64,000 bases of DNA from Allobaculum mucilyticum (GTDB lineage: Bacteria > Bacillota_I > Bacilli_A > Erysipelotrichales > Erysipelotrichaceae). Of the stretch, positions 34,323 to 43,041 are shown piece after piece. Each line of letters opens with the position of its first letter. Position 1 is the first letter of the stretch. The stretch is taken from the NCBI RefSeq assembly GCF_022701195.1, contig NZ_CP078089.1, forward strand, positions 62,001 to 126,000, in the 5' to 3' direction. Below the pieces are notes generated by a model, which saw only the letters and a program-made list of their open reading frames with translations, searched no databases and was not told the DNA's origin. The translations under genes and the position numbers were made by a program.

Positions 34323-35120
34323 CTATGGACGCTGGCCAAGCCCGCCTTCAAGAGTGATCGTCTCACCGGTCATGTACTTGAAGTCAGGGCCTGCGATCTG
34401 AACACAGACACGTCCGATATCGGAAATGACGTCGCCATAGCGGCCGACTGGAGGCATGTGGACGTTGGCTTTGAATGCTTCTGGATAGGCTTCTTCAAAG
34501 TTTTCGAGCTGGCTGGTCCATGCAAGCGGGCAGATGATGTTGACGTTGACGTTGTATTTACCCCACTCGGTGGCTGCAACACGACTCATGCCTCGGATGC
34601 CTTCTTTTGCGGCTGCATAGGAGCACTGTCCGTAGTTGCCAAACAGACCGGCACCGGAAGCAAAGTTAATAACCGATCCCTGTGTCTCTTTCAGATACGG
34701 CAGGCAGGCTTTCATGTAATAGAACGCAGAATACAGACCGGAGAATACAGCCAGGTTGAACTGATCCGTTGTCTGATCTTCAAGCGTTACACCGGATGCA
34801 GATGCCTGGGCATTGTTAATCAGGACATCAATCCGTCCAAATTTGTCGATTGTCGCATCAACGACTGCCTTAACTGTGGCTTCGTTGTCTTTTCCGGCTT
34901 CGATATCTGCCTGCACTGGCAGGACTTCGATACCGTATTTGGCTTCAAGCTCTTCTTTGGCTTCCGTCAGTTTCTTGACGTTACGGCCTGTAATGACAAG
35001 ATTGGCACCCTCTTTTGCAAAGCAGTGTGCAATGCCGTAGCCGATTGATCCAGGACGGCCGTCTTTAAGAGTGGCCTTTCCTCCGCCGGTGATAATGACT
35101 GTCTTTCCTTTATAGCTCAT
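34323..35120 (-). CDS. SDR oxidoreductase resembling 12-alpha-hydroxysteroid dehydrogenase
   Basis: A 265-residue short-chain dehydrogenase. The cofactor motif is TGGGKATLKDGRPGSIGYGIA, with a lengthened glycine loop, followed by LVITGRNVKKL (Arg-Asn, favouring NADP(H)). The core has DVLINNAQASASGVTLEDQT, a catalytic Ser in INFASGAG and CSYAAAKEGIRGMSRVAATEWG for the Tyr-xxx-Lys pair. The end is MTGETITLEGGLGQRP. The NNAQASASG and GLFGNYGQCSYAAAKEGIRG segments closely recall clostridial 12-alpha-HSDH, which oxidises or reduces the C12 hydroxyl of bile acids. Start 35120 has GGAGGAAAC; earlier starts add unrelated residues. Family certain; substrate probable. The IS1182 transposase lies 220 bases downstream. 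Confidence 0.7.
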   Translation of the reverse strand: MSYKGKTVIITGGGKATLKDGRPGSIGYGIAHCFAKEGANLVITGRNVKKLTEAKEELEAKYGIEVLPVQADIEAGKDNEATVKAVVDATIDKFGRIDVLINNAQASASGVTLEDQTTDQFNLAVFSGLYSAFYYMKACLPYLKETQGSVINFASGAGLFGNYGQCSYAAAKEGIRGMSRVAATEWGKYNVNVNIICPLAWTSQLENFEEAYPEAFKANVHMPPVGRYGDVISDIGRVCVQIAGPDFKYMTGETITLEGGLGQRP

Positions 35121-35491
35121 AACAGTTTCCTCCGTTTCAAGCGCATCTGCGCTTACGAATTGTATGGGTTCCATATTATCCATATCTGGCAATTTCCAAT
35201 GTTACAGAAGTTGGTTTTTATCCAGTTCAGAGATATTCATTCTGATTTCGATGGTTTTTCTAACTTTTTTTGGACCACACAGTTGGCTGCGGTTCTGCCG
35301 GAATGGATCCCTCGACATTCGATCGTTCAACAATGAACAGAATATGATCAAATCCATGGGATATCTTCATCTTAACAGTCATGAATTCTCTACTTAACTC
35401 AGATAACCGGCATATCCTTTTACAGCATTCCTGAGGAAACTGAAACTGATCAGGAGAACTGAACCTTCCGCTCTTTGTCCCTGTCAGACGC
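35121..35491 (-). other. Intergenic region upstream of the SDR gene
   Basis: About 370 bases between the SDR start and the terminator of the CoA-disulfide reductase gene. It must hold the SDR promoter; no strong consensus was found. No gene is supported on either strand. Confidence 0.4.
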
Positions 35492-35530
35492 AGAAAAAGG
35501 CGAACATCCTTATACACGGAAATGTTCGCC
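35492..35530 (-). terminator. Terminator after the CoA-disulfide reductase gene
   Basis: On the - strand, GGCGAACAT pairs with ATGTTCGCC (14-base loop) and is followed at once by TTTTTCTG, 50 bases after the stop. Confidence 0.88.
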
Positions 35531-35581
35531 AGGTATTCATTCTTTCTGTTCTGCTGGAGAGGCAGTTTAAGGCTTCGATGA

Positions 35582-37285
35582 TCAGGAAATCTTTGGCTGA
35601 TCCATGCCGCATGGGAACTCTGTCTCAATGAGTCCCTGTTCATGCGTGACATCATTATAGAAACGGAAACCGCCCGCAAAGTTATAGCACTCAAATCCAT
35701 TACCCTGCAGAATCCGGCAGGCAATGTAGCTTCGTACGCCGCTCTGACAGATGACATAGACTGGTTTTTCGGGATCAATCTCATTCAGACGGTTCCGGAG
35801 TTCATCAACCGGGATATTCTTGAAGCCTTCGATATGGCCGCCTGCATATTCTTGTGGCGTTCTTACATCCAGACGCGTAATATCCGATCGATTCAGGACT
35901 GAGTTCAGATCTTCGAGATGCCACTGTCTGAGAATGCCGTCGCGGATGTTTTCGATCATGAATCCGGCCATATTGACTGGATCTTTTGCGGATGAATAAG
36001 GAGGAGCATAGGCAAGATCGAGATCCTTCAGATCGGCTGCATTCATCTGATTATGAATGGCTGTTGCCAGGACATCGATTCGCTTGTCAACGCCCTGATA
36101 GCCGACAATCTGGGCACCAAGGAGCCGGAATGTCTCCTTTTCAAAGATCACTTTCATGATCATGACCTTGCCGCCTGGATAATAGCCGGCATGGTTCATT
36201 GGAGAAAGAATTACGGAATCGACATCGAGTCCGGCTCTGCGAGCGCTGGTTTCATTCATTCCCGTAACGGCTGCATCGAGATCAAAGACCTTCAGAATAC
36301 TGGAGCCCTGAGAACCAGTAAAATGGCTGTCTTTACCGCAGATATTATCTGCCGCAATTCTTCCCTGTTTATTGGCCGGACCGGCAAGAGCGATCAGAGC
36401 CGGCTGCTTGCTGACAGAATGACGGACTTGAACTGCATCGCCGACCGCATAAATATCCGGAACGGATGTTTCCATCCGGTCATTGACGATGATGCTATCT
36501 TTCATACCGAGTTCGAGTCCGGCATCTTTGGCCAGTTTAGAATCCGGAGCAACGCCGATTGCCAGGATCACCATATCTGCATGAAGCGGTGCCTGGTCTT
36601 TGAGCAGAACATCCACTCCGTTTTCTTTCTTCACAAAGCCCTCTACTGTCTTTCCAAGAGCGAGTTTTACGCCATGACGGCGCATCTCTGCCTGAATCAG
36701 AGCAGCCATATCCGGATCAAACGGATTCATCAGCTGTTTTGGACGCTGAACGATCGTCACATCAATGCCCAGCTGATTCAGGTTTTCTGCCAGCTCGACA
36801 CCGATGAAACCTCCGCCGGCAAGAACGACGGATTTCGGATGATGCGTTTCGATGTACTCTTTGATTCGAAGCGTATCTTCTACAGTCCGGAGCGTAAACA
36901 GCTGATCGGCATCCATTCCGCTGAGGCGAGGCAGAACGGGTTTTGCACCGGGAGAAAGAAGAAGCTTGTCATAGGGTTCTTCAAACTCTTCGCCAGTATC
37001 AAGGTTTGTTACCGAGACTGTTTTGCGATCCGGATGAACCGCTGTCACTTCATGACGGACTTTAATCTCGGTGCGAAAACGCGAACCAAAGCTTTCCGGT
37101 GTCTGCAGTGTGAGATCTTCTCGGTCAGGAATCACTTCGCCGATGTAATACGGAAGGCCGCAGTTGGCATATGAAATATAGTGCGACCGTTCAAAAACAG
37201 TAATCTGTGCCTGTTCATCCAGGCGGCGGATTCTTGCAGCAGCGCTCGCTCCTCCGGCCACGCCGCCTACAATTACGACTTTCAT
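35582..37285 (-). CDS. CoA-disulfide reductase with C-terminal rhodanese domain
   Basis: A 567-residue flavoprotein of the single-cysteine disulfide reductase family. FAD motif VVIVGGVAGGASAAARIRRL is at residue 3 and the redox Cys42 lies in YANCGLPYY. The NAD(P)H motif VVLAGGGFIGVELAENLNQLG is near residue 153 and the second FAD contact YAVGDAVQVRH near 285. Residues ~465-560 form a rhodanese domain with its own active Cys in VYVICQSGVRSY. Such fusions reduce CoA disulfide, CoA persulfide or polysulfide. The gene follows the cysteine desulfidase on the same strand by 39 bases, which supports a role in handling sulfide or persulfide. AAGGAG precedes the start. Confidence 0.9.
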   Translation of the reverse strand: MKVVIVGGVAGGASAAARIRRLDEQAQITVFERSHYISYANCGLPYYIGEVIPDREDLTLQTPESFGSRFRTEIKVRHEVTAVHPDRKTVSVTNLDTGEEFEEPYDKLLLSPGAKPVLPRLSGMDADQLFTLRTVEDTLRIKEYIETHHPKSVVLAGGGFIGVELAENLNQLGIDVTIVQRPKQLMNPFDPDMAALIQAEMRRHGVKLALGKTVEGFVKKENGVDVLLKDQAPLHADMVILAIGVAPDSKLAKDAGLELGMKDSIIVNDRMETSVPDIYAVGDAVQVRHSVSKQPALIALAGPANKQGRIAADNICGKDSHFTGSQGSSILKVFDLDAAVTGMNETSARRAGLDVDSVILSPMNHAGYYPGGKVMIMKVIFEKETFRLLGAQIVGYQGVDKRIDVLATAIHNQMNAADLKDLDLAYAPPYSSAKDPVNMAGFMIENIRDGILRQWHLEDLNSVLNRSDITRLDVRTPQEYAGGHIEGFKNIPVDELRNRLNEIDPEKPVYVICQSGVRSYIACRILQGNGFECYNFAGGFRFYNDVTHEQGLIETEFPCGMDQPKIS

Positions 37286-37297
37286 AATTTCTCCTTC

Positions 37298-37312
37298 CGG
37301 GTCTTCGACCCG
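37298..37312 (-). promoter_or_regulatory. Tight hairpin just before the CoA-disulfide reductase ribosome site
   Basis: A 6-bp GC-rich stem CGGGTC / GACCCG with a 3-base loop in the 39-base gap between the desulfidase and reductase genes, a few bases before AAGGAG on the - strand. The T-run is on the + strand side, so it is not a - strand terminator. It may stabilise or insulate the downstream message. Confidence 0.45.
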
Positions 37313-37324
37313 TTTTTTCTTTTT

Positions 37325-38639
37325 TCAGTGCCGGCTGTCCTGGCCAAGCATGATCTGGACAATTTCCTTATCCGTTTCACGCATCCCATCCCGTCCAAGC
37401 CGGCCGATATTGCGAATTGTATTTTCAACGCCTTTGGTGACGATTCCATCGCCTCCGACAAATTCCTGACCGTTCAGGTACATGTGGTAGCCCAGAATTC
37501 CGGCTTCGACACTCGCGGCAATTTTTGCCGCACAGCTGGGCTTTGCGCCATCGCAGATAATGCCGGAAACGATCGCCAGAGCGTTGACCAGCGTGTGTTC
37601 AATTCCCTTCAAATCCGCACCCAGCAGATAGGCAATCCCGCATCCTGCTGCACATCCAGCTGTTACCGCACCACAGTAAGCCGAAAGACGGCCAATGCCG
37701 GCTTTTTCATGAATGGCAATCAGGTTGGACAGAACCAGAGACCGGTAAAGCATTTCATCGCTCAGATTCAGATCGCGCGCATATTCAATAACCGGTACAA
37801 ATACCGTGATTCCCTGGTTTCCGGAACCGGAGTTGATGATGACAGGCAGTTCGCAGCCGCTCATTCTGGCATCCGATCCGGCTGCTGCTTTGGCAATTGC
37901 CCGGTTGCGGACATCGTCGCCATAGAATTTCAGCATCGTTGAACCGATGTTTGCACCATAGCTTTGACAGAGTCCCTCCATTGAAATCGCACTGTTATAG
38001 GCGATCTTCCCGGTCGAGCACTTCGCGCACATCTTCAATGTCGCAGCTTATTGCAAAGTCATAAATGTCTTTTACCGTCAGAAGATTCTTATCGGTCAGT
38101 CCGTTTTCCGCCGGTCCTTCATGAGCACAGGAACAGTCTGTCAGATCGGTCTGATCCAGGAGGATTTCTCCGTTTTTATCGATATAGACGATGTTGGTAT
38201 GGTAATTGGCAATCCGTACAGAGGAAGACTGCTCGCCGCTTTCCAGAGACACGATCAGATCAAAGATCAGACCGTGATCCACAGCTTCAACTGTAACTGG
38301 AATCTGCTCCAGAAATTCCTGCATCTGCGCTTTCTGCTCGGGCACAACCTGAGAGATGACCTCAAGAGCTTTGTCTGCATTTCCGGCAACGATTCCGGCT
38401 GCAGCGGCTGCTTCAATTCCTTTCAGACCGCCCGTATTGGGAACGACAACACTTTTTACATTCTTGATGATATTGCTGCTGACACCGATTTTGACTCTCT
38501 CCGGCATGCAGCCAAGAACTTCTCTGGCTTTGGCAGCCGCATAGGCAATCGCGATTGGTTCTGTACAGCCCATGGCGGGAATGAGTTCTTCTTTAAGGAT
38601 CTGTGTATATGCCTGATAGAGCATGCTTGTCTTATTCAT
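37325..38639 (-). pseudogene. cyuA: L-cysteine desulfidase (CyuA/UPF0597), frameshifted
   Basis: Two overlapping - strand frames together make one CyuA/YhaM-type enzyme of about 435 residues. The first (38639-37995) has the N-terminus AMGCTEPIAIAYAAAKA, with an iron-sulfur-type Cys, and VVVPNTGGLKGIEAAAAAG, and breaks off after VREVLDRE. The second resumes with IAYNSAISMEGLCQSYGANIG and ends normally (CGAVTAGCAAGCGIAYLLGA, GIICDGAKPSCAAKIA). One extra base in the stretch 38003-38008 explains the split. The enzyme turns cysteine into pyruvate, ammonia and sulfide. The rest is well conserved, so the lesion is recent or a sequence error. It lies between two other thiol/sulfide genes on the same strand. 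Confidence 0.8.
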
Positions 38640-38873
38640 CCTGACTGATTTCCTTTCCGCTTCATTCTTTCATTCTTCAATTTCCAAAGCGCACCGAAAA
38701 GATTTCCGACTGCCATCAGGCAGTCTCGCCCGGAAGTCTGTCTGGCTGCGCTCCGGTTTAAAAGTGATTGCGCTTCGTTTCATTTATTCATTCAATCGAT
38801 GCAGCATTCAGTCTCATTCTAAACAAAATCCTCAGAGCAGACGAGCTGCCTGGGGAATGGTGAAAGCAATCTG

Positions 38874-40049
38874 TTAAAGCGGAAGGCCATCTACTGCATC
38901 TTTGAGCTGATGCATGGCTTTTTCAAGCGTTGATCTTGGGCATGCAGCATTCAGGCGCATATATCCGGAAAGCGTTCTGCAGAAGGCACGGCCTTCATTG
39001 AGTCCAAGTCCGGCTTTATGAATGAAAAAGTCCCGAAGTTCTTCATCGCTCATATGCAGCTCTCTGCAATCAAGCCACATCAGATATGTAGCATCCGGAC
39101 GATTTACACGGATCTGCGGAATCCATTTTTCACAGAAATCGCAGACGTAATCAAAGTTGCCCTGAAGATACTCAAGAAGCTGTTCGAGCCATTCTTCTCC
39201 GCTGTTATACGCTGCTTCCATGGCAACAGAGCTGAATGCGTTGTTTCGATGAATATCCATCGATGACCAGAATCGGTCAAAGCGCTCTTTCATTTCATAA
39301 TCCGGAAAAATCGTTGTACTGGCCTGCAGTCCAGCCAGGTTGAATGTTTTCGTCGCCGAAATGCAGGTAATGACATGCTTTGCGATCTGCTCAGATAAAG
39401 AGGCAGTCGGAATATGTCTGCAGCCATTGAAGATCAGGTCGGAATGAATTTCGTCAGAAACAATCAGAACATCATTCTCAATGCAGATCTCTGCCATTTT
39501 TGTCAGTTCTTCTTTAGTCCAGACCCGTCCAATCGGGTTATGCGGGCTGCAAAGAAGAAAGATTCGGCACTCTTTGGCCTTTCTGGCAAAATCATCAAAA
39601 TCGATCTGCCATCTGCCTTCCGATTCGACAAGCTGGTTTTCTGCAACCTGCCGTCCGCTGTGTTCGACAATCTCATAGAACTCCGGATACACCGGGGTCT
39701 GAATCAGAACCTTGTCTTCCGGTTCTGAAAACAGGCGCACAATCGCATTCATCGCCGGAACGACACCCAGACTCCAGCTCATCAGTTCCGTATCCTGTTT
39801 CCAGCCATTGCGGCGGACTTCCCAGTTCTGAACAGCCTGGAAGTAGCTTTCCGGTCTGGAAGTATAGCCCCAGATGCCTTCTCTGGCTTTCTGCTCGCAC
39901 GCATCAATAATTGGCTGAGCTGTCCGGAAATCCATATCCGCAACCCATAACGGGATTACATCATAGGTCCCGAACTTTTTATTGCGTTCATCATACTTGG
40001 CCGAACGATTGCCCGTACGGTCGATGACCTCATCGAAGTTGTATTTCAT
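38874..40049 (-). CDS. PatB/MalY-type PLP-dependent cystathionine beta-lyase
   Basis: A 391-residue fold-type I aminotransferase-like C-S lyase. It opens with YNFDEVIDRTGNRSAKYDERNKKFG and PLWVADMDFRTAQPIIDA, characteristic of MalY/PatB. GVVPAMNAIV and the substrate loop LLCSPHNPIGRVWTKEEL follow, then DEIHSDL with the PLP-ring Asp and SATKTFNLAGLQAS with the Schiff-base Lys. It releases thiols or sulfide, pyruvate and ammonia from cystathionine, cysteine or cysteine conjugates. It is upstream of the desulfidase and the CoA-disulfide reductase in the same direction, with a 234-base gap, so they form a sulfur-metabolism neighbourhood rather than a proven operon. Confidence 0.88.
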   Translation of the reverse strand: MKYNFDEVIDRTGNRSAKYDERNKKFGTYDVIPLWVADMDFRTAQPIIDACEQKAREGIWGYTSRPESYFQAVQNWEVRRNGWKQDTELMSWSLGVVPAMNAIVRLFSEPEDKVLIQTPVYPEFYEIVEHSGRQVAENQLVESEGRWQIDFDDFARKAKECRIFLLCSPHNPIGRVWTKEELTKMAEICIENDVLIVSDEIHSDLIFNGCRHIPTASLSEQIAKHVITCISATKTFNLAGLQASTTIFPDYEMKERFDRFWSSMDIHRNNAFSSVAMEAAYNSGEEWLEQLLEYLQGNFDYVCDFCEKWIPQIRVNRPDATYLMWLDCRELHMSDEELRDFFIHKAGLGLNEGRAFCRTLSGYMRLNAACPRSTLEKAMHQLKDAVDGLPL

Positions 40050-40191
40050 CGCCCCTGTATTCCTTTCTCCTATCTCTTTCTTTTCTCTTTCTTCTCAATA
40101 TGTCTGATTCCGTCTGGTCAGCGAACTTCCCTGAATGATCGCTTCAGCCAGCTCTTATAAAATCACACTCTGCTCACTCATCAATGAAGAC

Positions 40192-41796
40192 TCAGAACGG
40201 ATCTTCAAATTCATCGAAATCAGGATCCAGAGAGATGCTCATTCCCCACGGCGCTTCAATCCATGGTGTTGTAATCAGCCAGGCGACTGGAACGCCCTGT
40301 GCAGCTTCTTCTGGCGGAAAGAAACAGAACCCGTCCGTCAGAATCAGGATCATTGATGGAAGTTCGTCAAAATAGCGGTTCATCGCCCTGAAGATCGCCT
40401 CAAAATCCGTTCCGCCTCCGCCAGTTACGGAAAGCTCAAACAGATCTTCAATCTCATCAAATTCCATCGGTTCAGTCACCCGGGTATCAAAGAATGACAG
40501 ATACCCCTGAACCGAATCCAGCGCATCAAACATCGAACGGACTTCACCGATTGTTTCATTAAGTGTCGCAGCACTGATCGAACCGCTCACATCCACGACT
40601 ACCCAGATATCCTCAACTGAATTGCCGTACAGATCATTCCAGTAGCCAGGGAGAATACACGGACCATCCACTCTGCGGTCCGGCCTGGAGAAGGTATAGT
40701 CCGACATATTCTGACGGATCAGCTCATTGAGAATCGTCAGCCAGTCCGCCTTTCCTTCTGTTTTCAGATCATCGATAACCCGTTCCATAAAGCCAGGGAG
40801 TACGCCTGCCTGCATGCTCCACTGTGCTTCCTGAAGCAGAGCCTGATCCCATTGAGCTGTCATCGTGGAAGAAGATGGAATCTGCTCCCACAGTTCATGC
40901 GTGTCAATCTGCGAGCCATCAGGTCTTTGAACAGATGGCTCCGACAGGCTGGATGCTTCTGGCCGATTCGGGTTCTTCTGATTTTTCGCTCCGGCGTTGG
41001 TGTTTAGGTTAGGATCTTCATCAGCTGCATTATCTTCTGCATTATCAGAGTTCGGCTGCTCTGCCTCTTTATTTTCATCCTGCGTGTCAGACATCTCTTC
41101 TGGTGAATCTTCATCGGAGGGATTATCCAGACCGGATCCGGCTTCATCCTCATTCTCTTCGTCCTCTATGCCAGGATCCTCAGATTCCCCGGTATCGCTC
41201 TTTTCAGTCTCCTGACTTTCATTGGGATCATCTGCCTGAGCAGAAGCTGAATCATCACCTTCATCTCCGCCTGCACCGCCAGAGGAATCCGGATCTTTGT
41301 TCTGCTCGGACTGGTTTTCTTCCTGATATTTCTGCTGCTTGATCAACATGGAATAGACTTCTTCAGCCGTGAGATCTCTTCCAGGCGTGCCGTCTGGTGC
41401 ATGTGCTGGAAGCGCATGACCGTTAAACTCGATCGTTTCAAGTTCAAGAGAAGCGAGCGCCATGGAATTGGCAACGATATCGCAGGCCAGATTGAACATG
41501 AACAGGTCCCGCTGCTCTCTTCTCTGGGGGTGACGAAGAGCGCAGTGAATAATTTCATGCAGAAGAACAAACTGCAGATGTTCATCATCAAGGGTCTGCA
41601 GAAACTGCGGATCGATTACGATCTTCTCAAGATCGGTCATGGACGTGCCGCAGGGCGAAAAGCCAAAGCGCATGCGCAGCAGAAGCCGTCCGAAAAACGG
41701 GGTTTTCTGTACCAGCGCCATACGGGCCAGTGTCAGGCGTTTAGATGCTCTGCGCCGCTCTGCTCTTGCCCGTTCATCCGCTGAAGGATTCGCCAT
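40192..41796 (-). CDS. DUF2201-type protein: HExxH metallopeptidase-like and vWA domains
   Basis: A 534-residue protein. The N-terminal domain (to about 145) carries LLHEIIHCALRHPQR, a zincin-type HExxH motif at 80-84 with a following His. Residues ~150-290 are an acidic, low-complexity linker (SQETEKSDTGESEDPGIEDE and similar). The C-terminal ~200 residues are a von Willebrand A-like domain with the MIDAS motif DVSGSIS near residue 400 and VTGGGGTDFEAIFRAM. This is the DUF2201_N + DUF2201 pair. It overlaps the MoxR ATPase upstream by 23 bases, the classic MoxR-vWA partnership in which the ATPase remodels a vWA-bound target. Whether the metallopeptidase is active is unknown. Confidence 0.82.
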   Translation of the reverse strand: MANPSADERARAERRRASKRLTLARMALVQKTPFFGRLLLRMRFGFSPCGTSMTDLEKIVIDPQFLQTLDDEHLQFVLLHEIIHCALRHPQRREQRDLFMFNLACDIVANSMALASLELETIEFNGHALPAHAPDGTPGRDLTAEEVYSMLIKQQKYQEENQSEQNKDPDSSGGAGGDEGDDSASAQADDPNESQETEKSDTGESEDPGIEDEENEDEAGSGLDNPSDEDSPEEMSDTQDENKEAEQPNSDNAEDNAADEDPNLNTNAGAKNQKNPNRPEASSLSEPSVQRPDGSQIDTHELWEQIPSSSTMTAQWDQALLQEAQWSMQAGVLPGFMERVIDDLKTEGKADWLTILNELIRQNMSDYTFSRPDRRVDGPCILPGYWNDLYGNSVEDIWVVVDVSGSISAATLNETIGEVRSMFDALDSVQGYLSFFDTRVTEPMEFDEIEDLFELSVTGGGGTDFEAIFRAMNRYFDELPSMILILTDGFCFFPPEEAAQGVPVAWLITTPWIEAPWGMSISLDPDFDEFEDPF

Positions 41797-42892
41797 ACTT
41801 CTTCTTCCATTCTTTATAGACCGGAGACGTAATCAGAACCTTTTTTGTACAGGGCAGAGTCTGAAAGACCTGAAAAAGAGACTGGGCATAATCAGGCGGA
41901 AAATGAGAAACATACGAAGCAAGATTATCCATCTGTGTTGTCTTCAGCGAGGTCTTTCTTGCTGCAAGCTGACTTTGCAGCGACTGACAGAGTGCAAACA
42001 GCTGATCGGCGCTTTTTGGAAAGGCTCTGCACTCGCCTTTAAGAATCTGATCAAGCGAATAATCCATGCCATATCCGCTGCAGAAGGAAGCAAACTCCAT
42101 TGCACAGTCCAGACCGACTGCCGAGGCAATCAGAGGCACCTGCTTACGGATGCCTTCTGGATACAGCGAGAGAATCCGGCTCACGAAGCTCCAGGTTCGC
42201 GGCGAAGGATAGGCAATATCCGAAATACGCGGTTCCATGACAAGACGAGAGGGATCTTTTTCAAGGAACTGAATGATCCGCTCGTCGATGTTCTCCCGCT
42301 CTGCCCACTTCTTCCAGTCTTTAAAATCCGGTTCGACATTGAAATGCAGAAGGCGGGAGCACAGAGCTTTCGGCATCTGGAAAGCTACCGAGCGGTCAGT
42401 TGTCCGGTTGCCGGCAGCCATAACCAGGCAGTTATCCGGCAGTTTATGTTCACCGACCCGACGATCCAGACAGATCTGATAGGCAGCAGCCTGCATGGAC
42501 TGCGGTGCAGCAGTCAGTTCGTCAAGAAGAAGCAGATTGATGACATCGTCTGAAGAGTCCATCGCAAAGATTTTCGGTTTCAGCCAGAGCGCGCTTTCTC
42601 TTGCCGGATCTGCAACAGGAATACCGCGCAGATCAACCGGCGAAAACAGCAGCAGACGGATATCGGTCAGCACGACCCGCTTGCCCACTGCTTCTTCAAT
42701 TTTCTGGGCTGCCTGTTTAATGCCTTCTGACTTTCCGATTCCAGGCTGTCCCCATAAAAAGATAGAGGGTACCTGACGAAGCGGAAGTCCGCTTTTTACT
42801 GCCCGGATGCACAGATCGGCAATTTCATCGACCATTTCTCCGGTATAGAGGGTCGGCATTCCGCTTGAGCGGGCATCAATTTTTGCTTTCAT
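41774..42892 (-). CDS. MoxR-family AAA+ ATPase
   Basis: A 372-residue AAA+ protein. Walker A is LWGQPGIGKSEG near residue 47, Walker B VINLLLLDELTAAP near residue 119. Sensor 1 lies in LVMAAGNRTTDRS and the arginine region is MPKALCSRLLHFNVEP. It fits the MoxR branch, whose members work with a vWA protein encoded beside them, as here (23-base overlap). The start at 42892 has AAAGGAAA upstream; an ATG 27 bases earlier lies in front of that site. It follows the helicase gene on the same strand, separated from it by a strong terminator. Confidence 0.88.
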   Translation of the reverse strand: MKAKIDARSSGMPTLYTGEMVDEIADLCIRAVKSGLPLRQVPSIFLWGQPGIGKSEGIKQAAQKIEEAVGKRVVLTDIRLLLFSPVDLRGIPVADPARESALWLKPKIFAMDSSDDVINLLLLDELTAAPQSMQAAAYQICLDRRVGEHKLPDNCLVMAAGNRTTDRSVAFQMPKALCSRLLHFNVEPDFKDWKKWAERENIDERIIQFLEKDPSRLVMEPRISDIAYPSPRTWSFVSRILSLYPEGIRKQVPLIASAVGLDCAMEFASFCSGYGMDYSLDQILKGECRAFPKSADQLFALCQSLQSQLAARKTSLKTTQMDNLASYVSHFPPDYAQSLFQVFQTLPCTKKVLITSPVYKEWKKKYGESFSG

Positions 42893-42974
42893 CTGTTGTT
42901 TCCTTTCGTATCTGAGCATTCAGGCTGACTGCTTCTTTCCTGAAGCGTTAATGCCTGAACCTGTATAAGTCTGT

Positions 42975-43029
42975 ATAAAAAAGCGTCTTTTTCTGTCTTC
43001 ACTCTGAGAGGACGACAGAAGAAGACGCT
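42975..43029 (-). terminator. Terminator between the SNF2 helicase and MoxR genes
   Basis: On the - strand, 16-base arms (AGCGTCTTCTTCTGTC and its complement, one mismatch) with a 16-base loop run into TTTTTTATACAG. It should end most helicase transcripts before moxR. Confidence 0.9.
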
Positions 43030-43041
43030 CAGAATTTCTGT

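Noticed and set aside
36053-37174. A 373-codon + strand frame across the CoA-disulfide reductase gene
   Set aside because: Antisense to an intact flavoprotein; no motif, no ribosome site.
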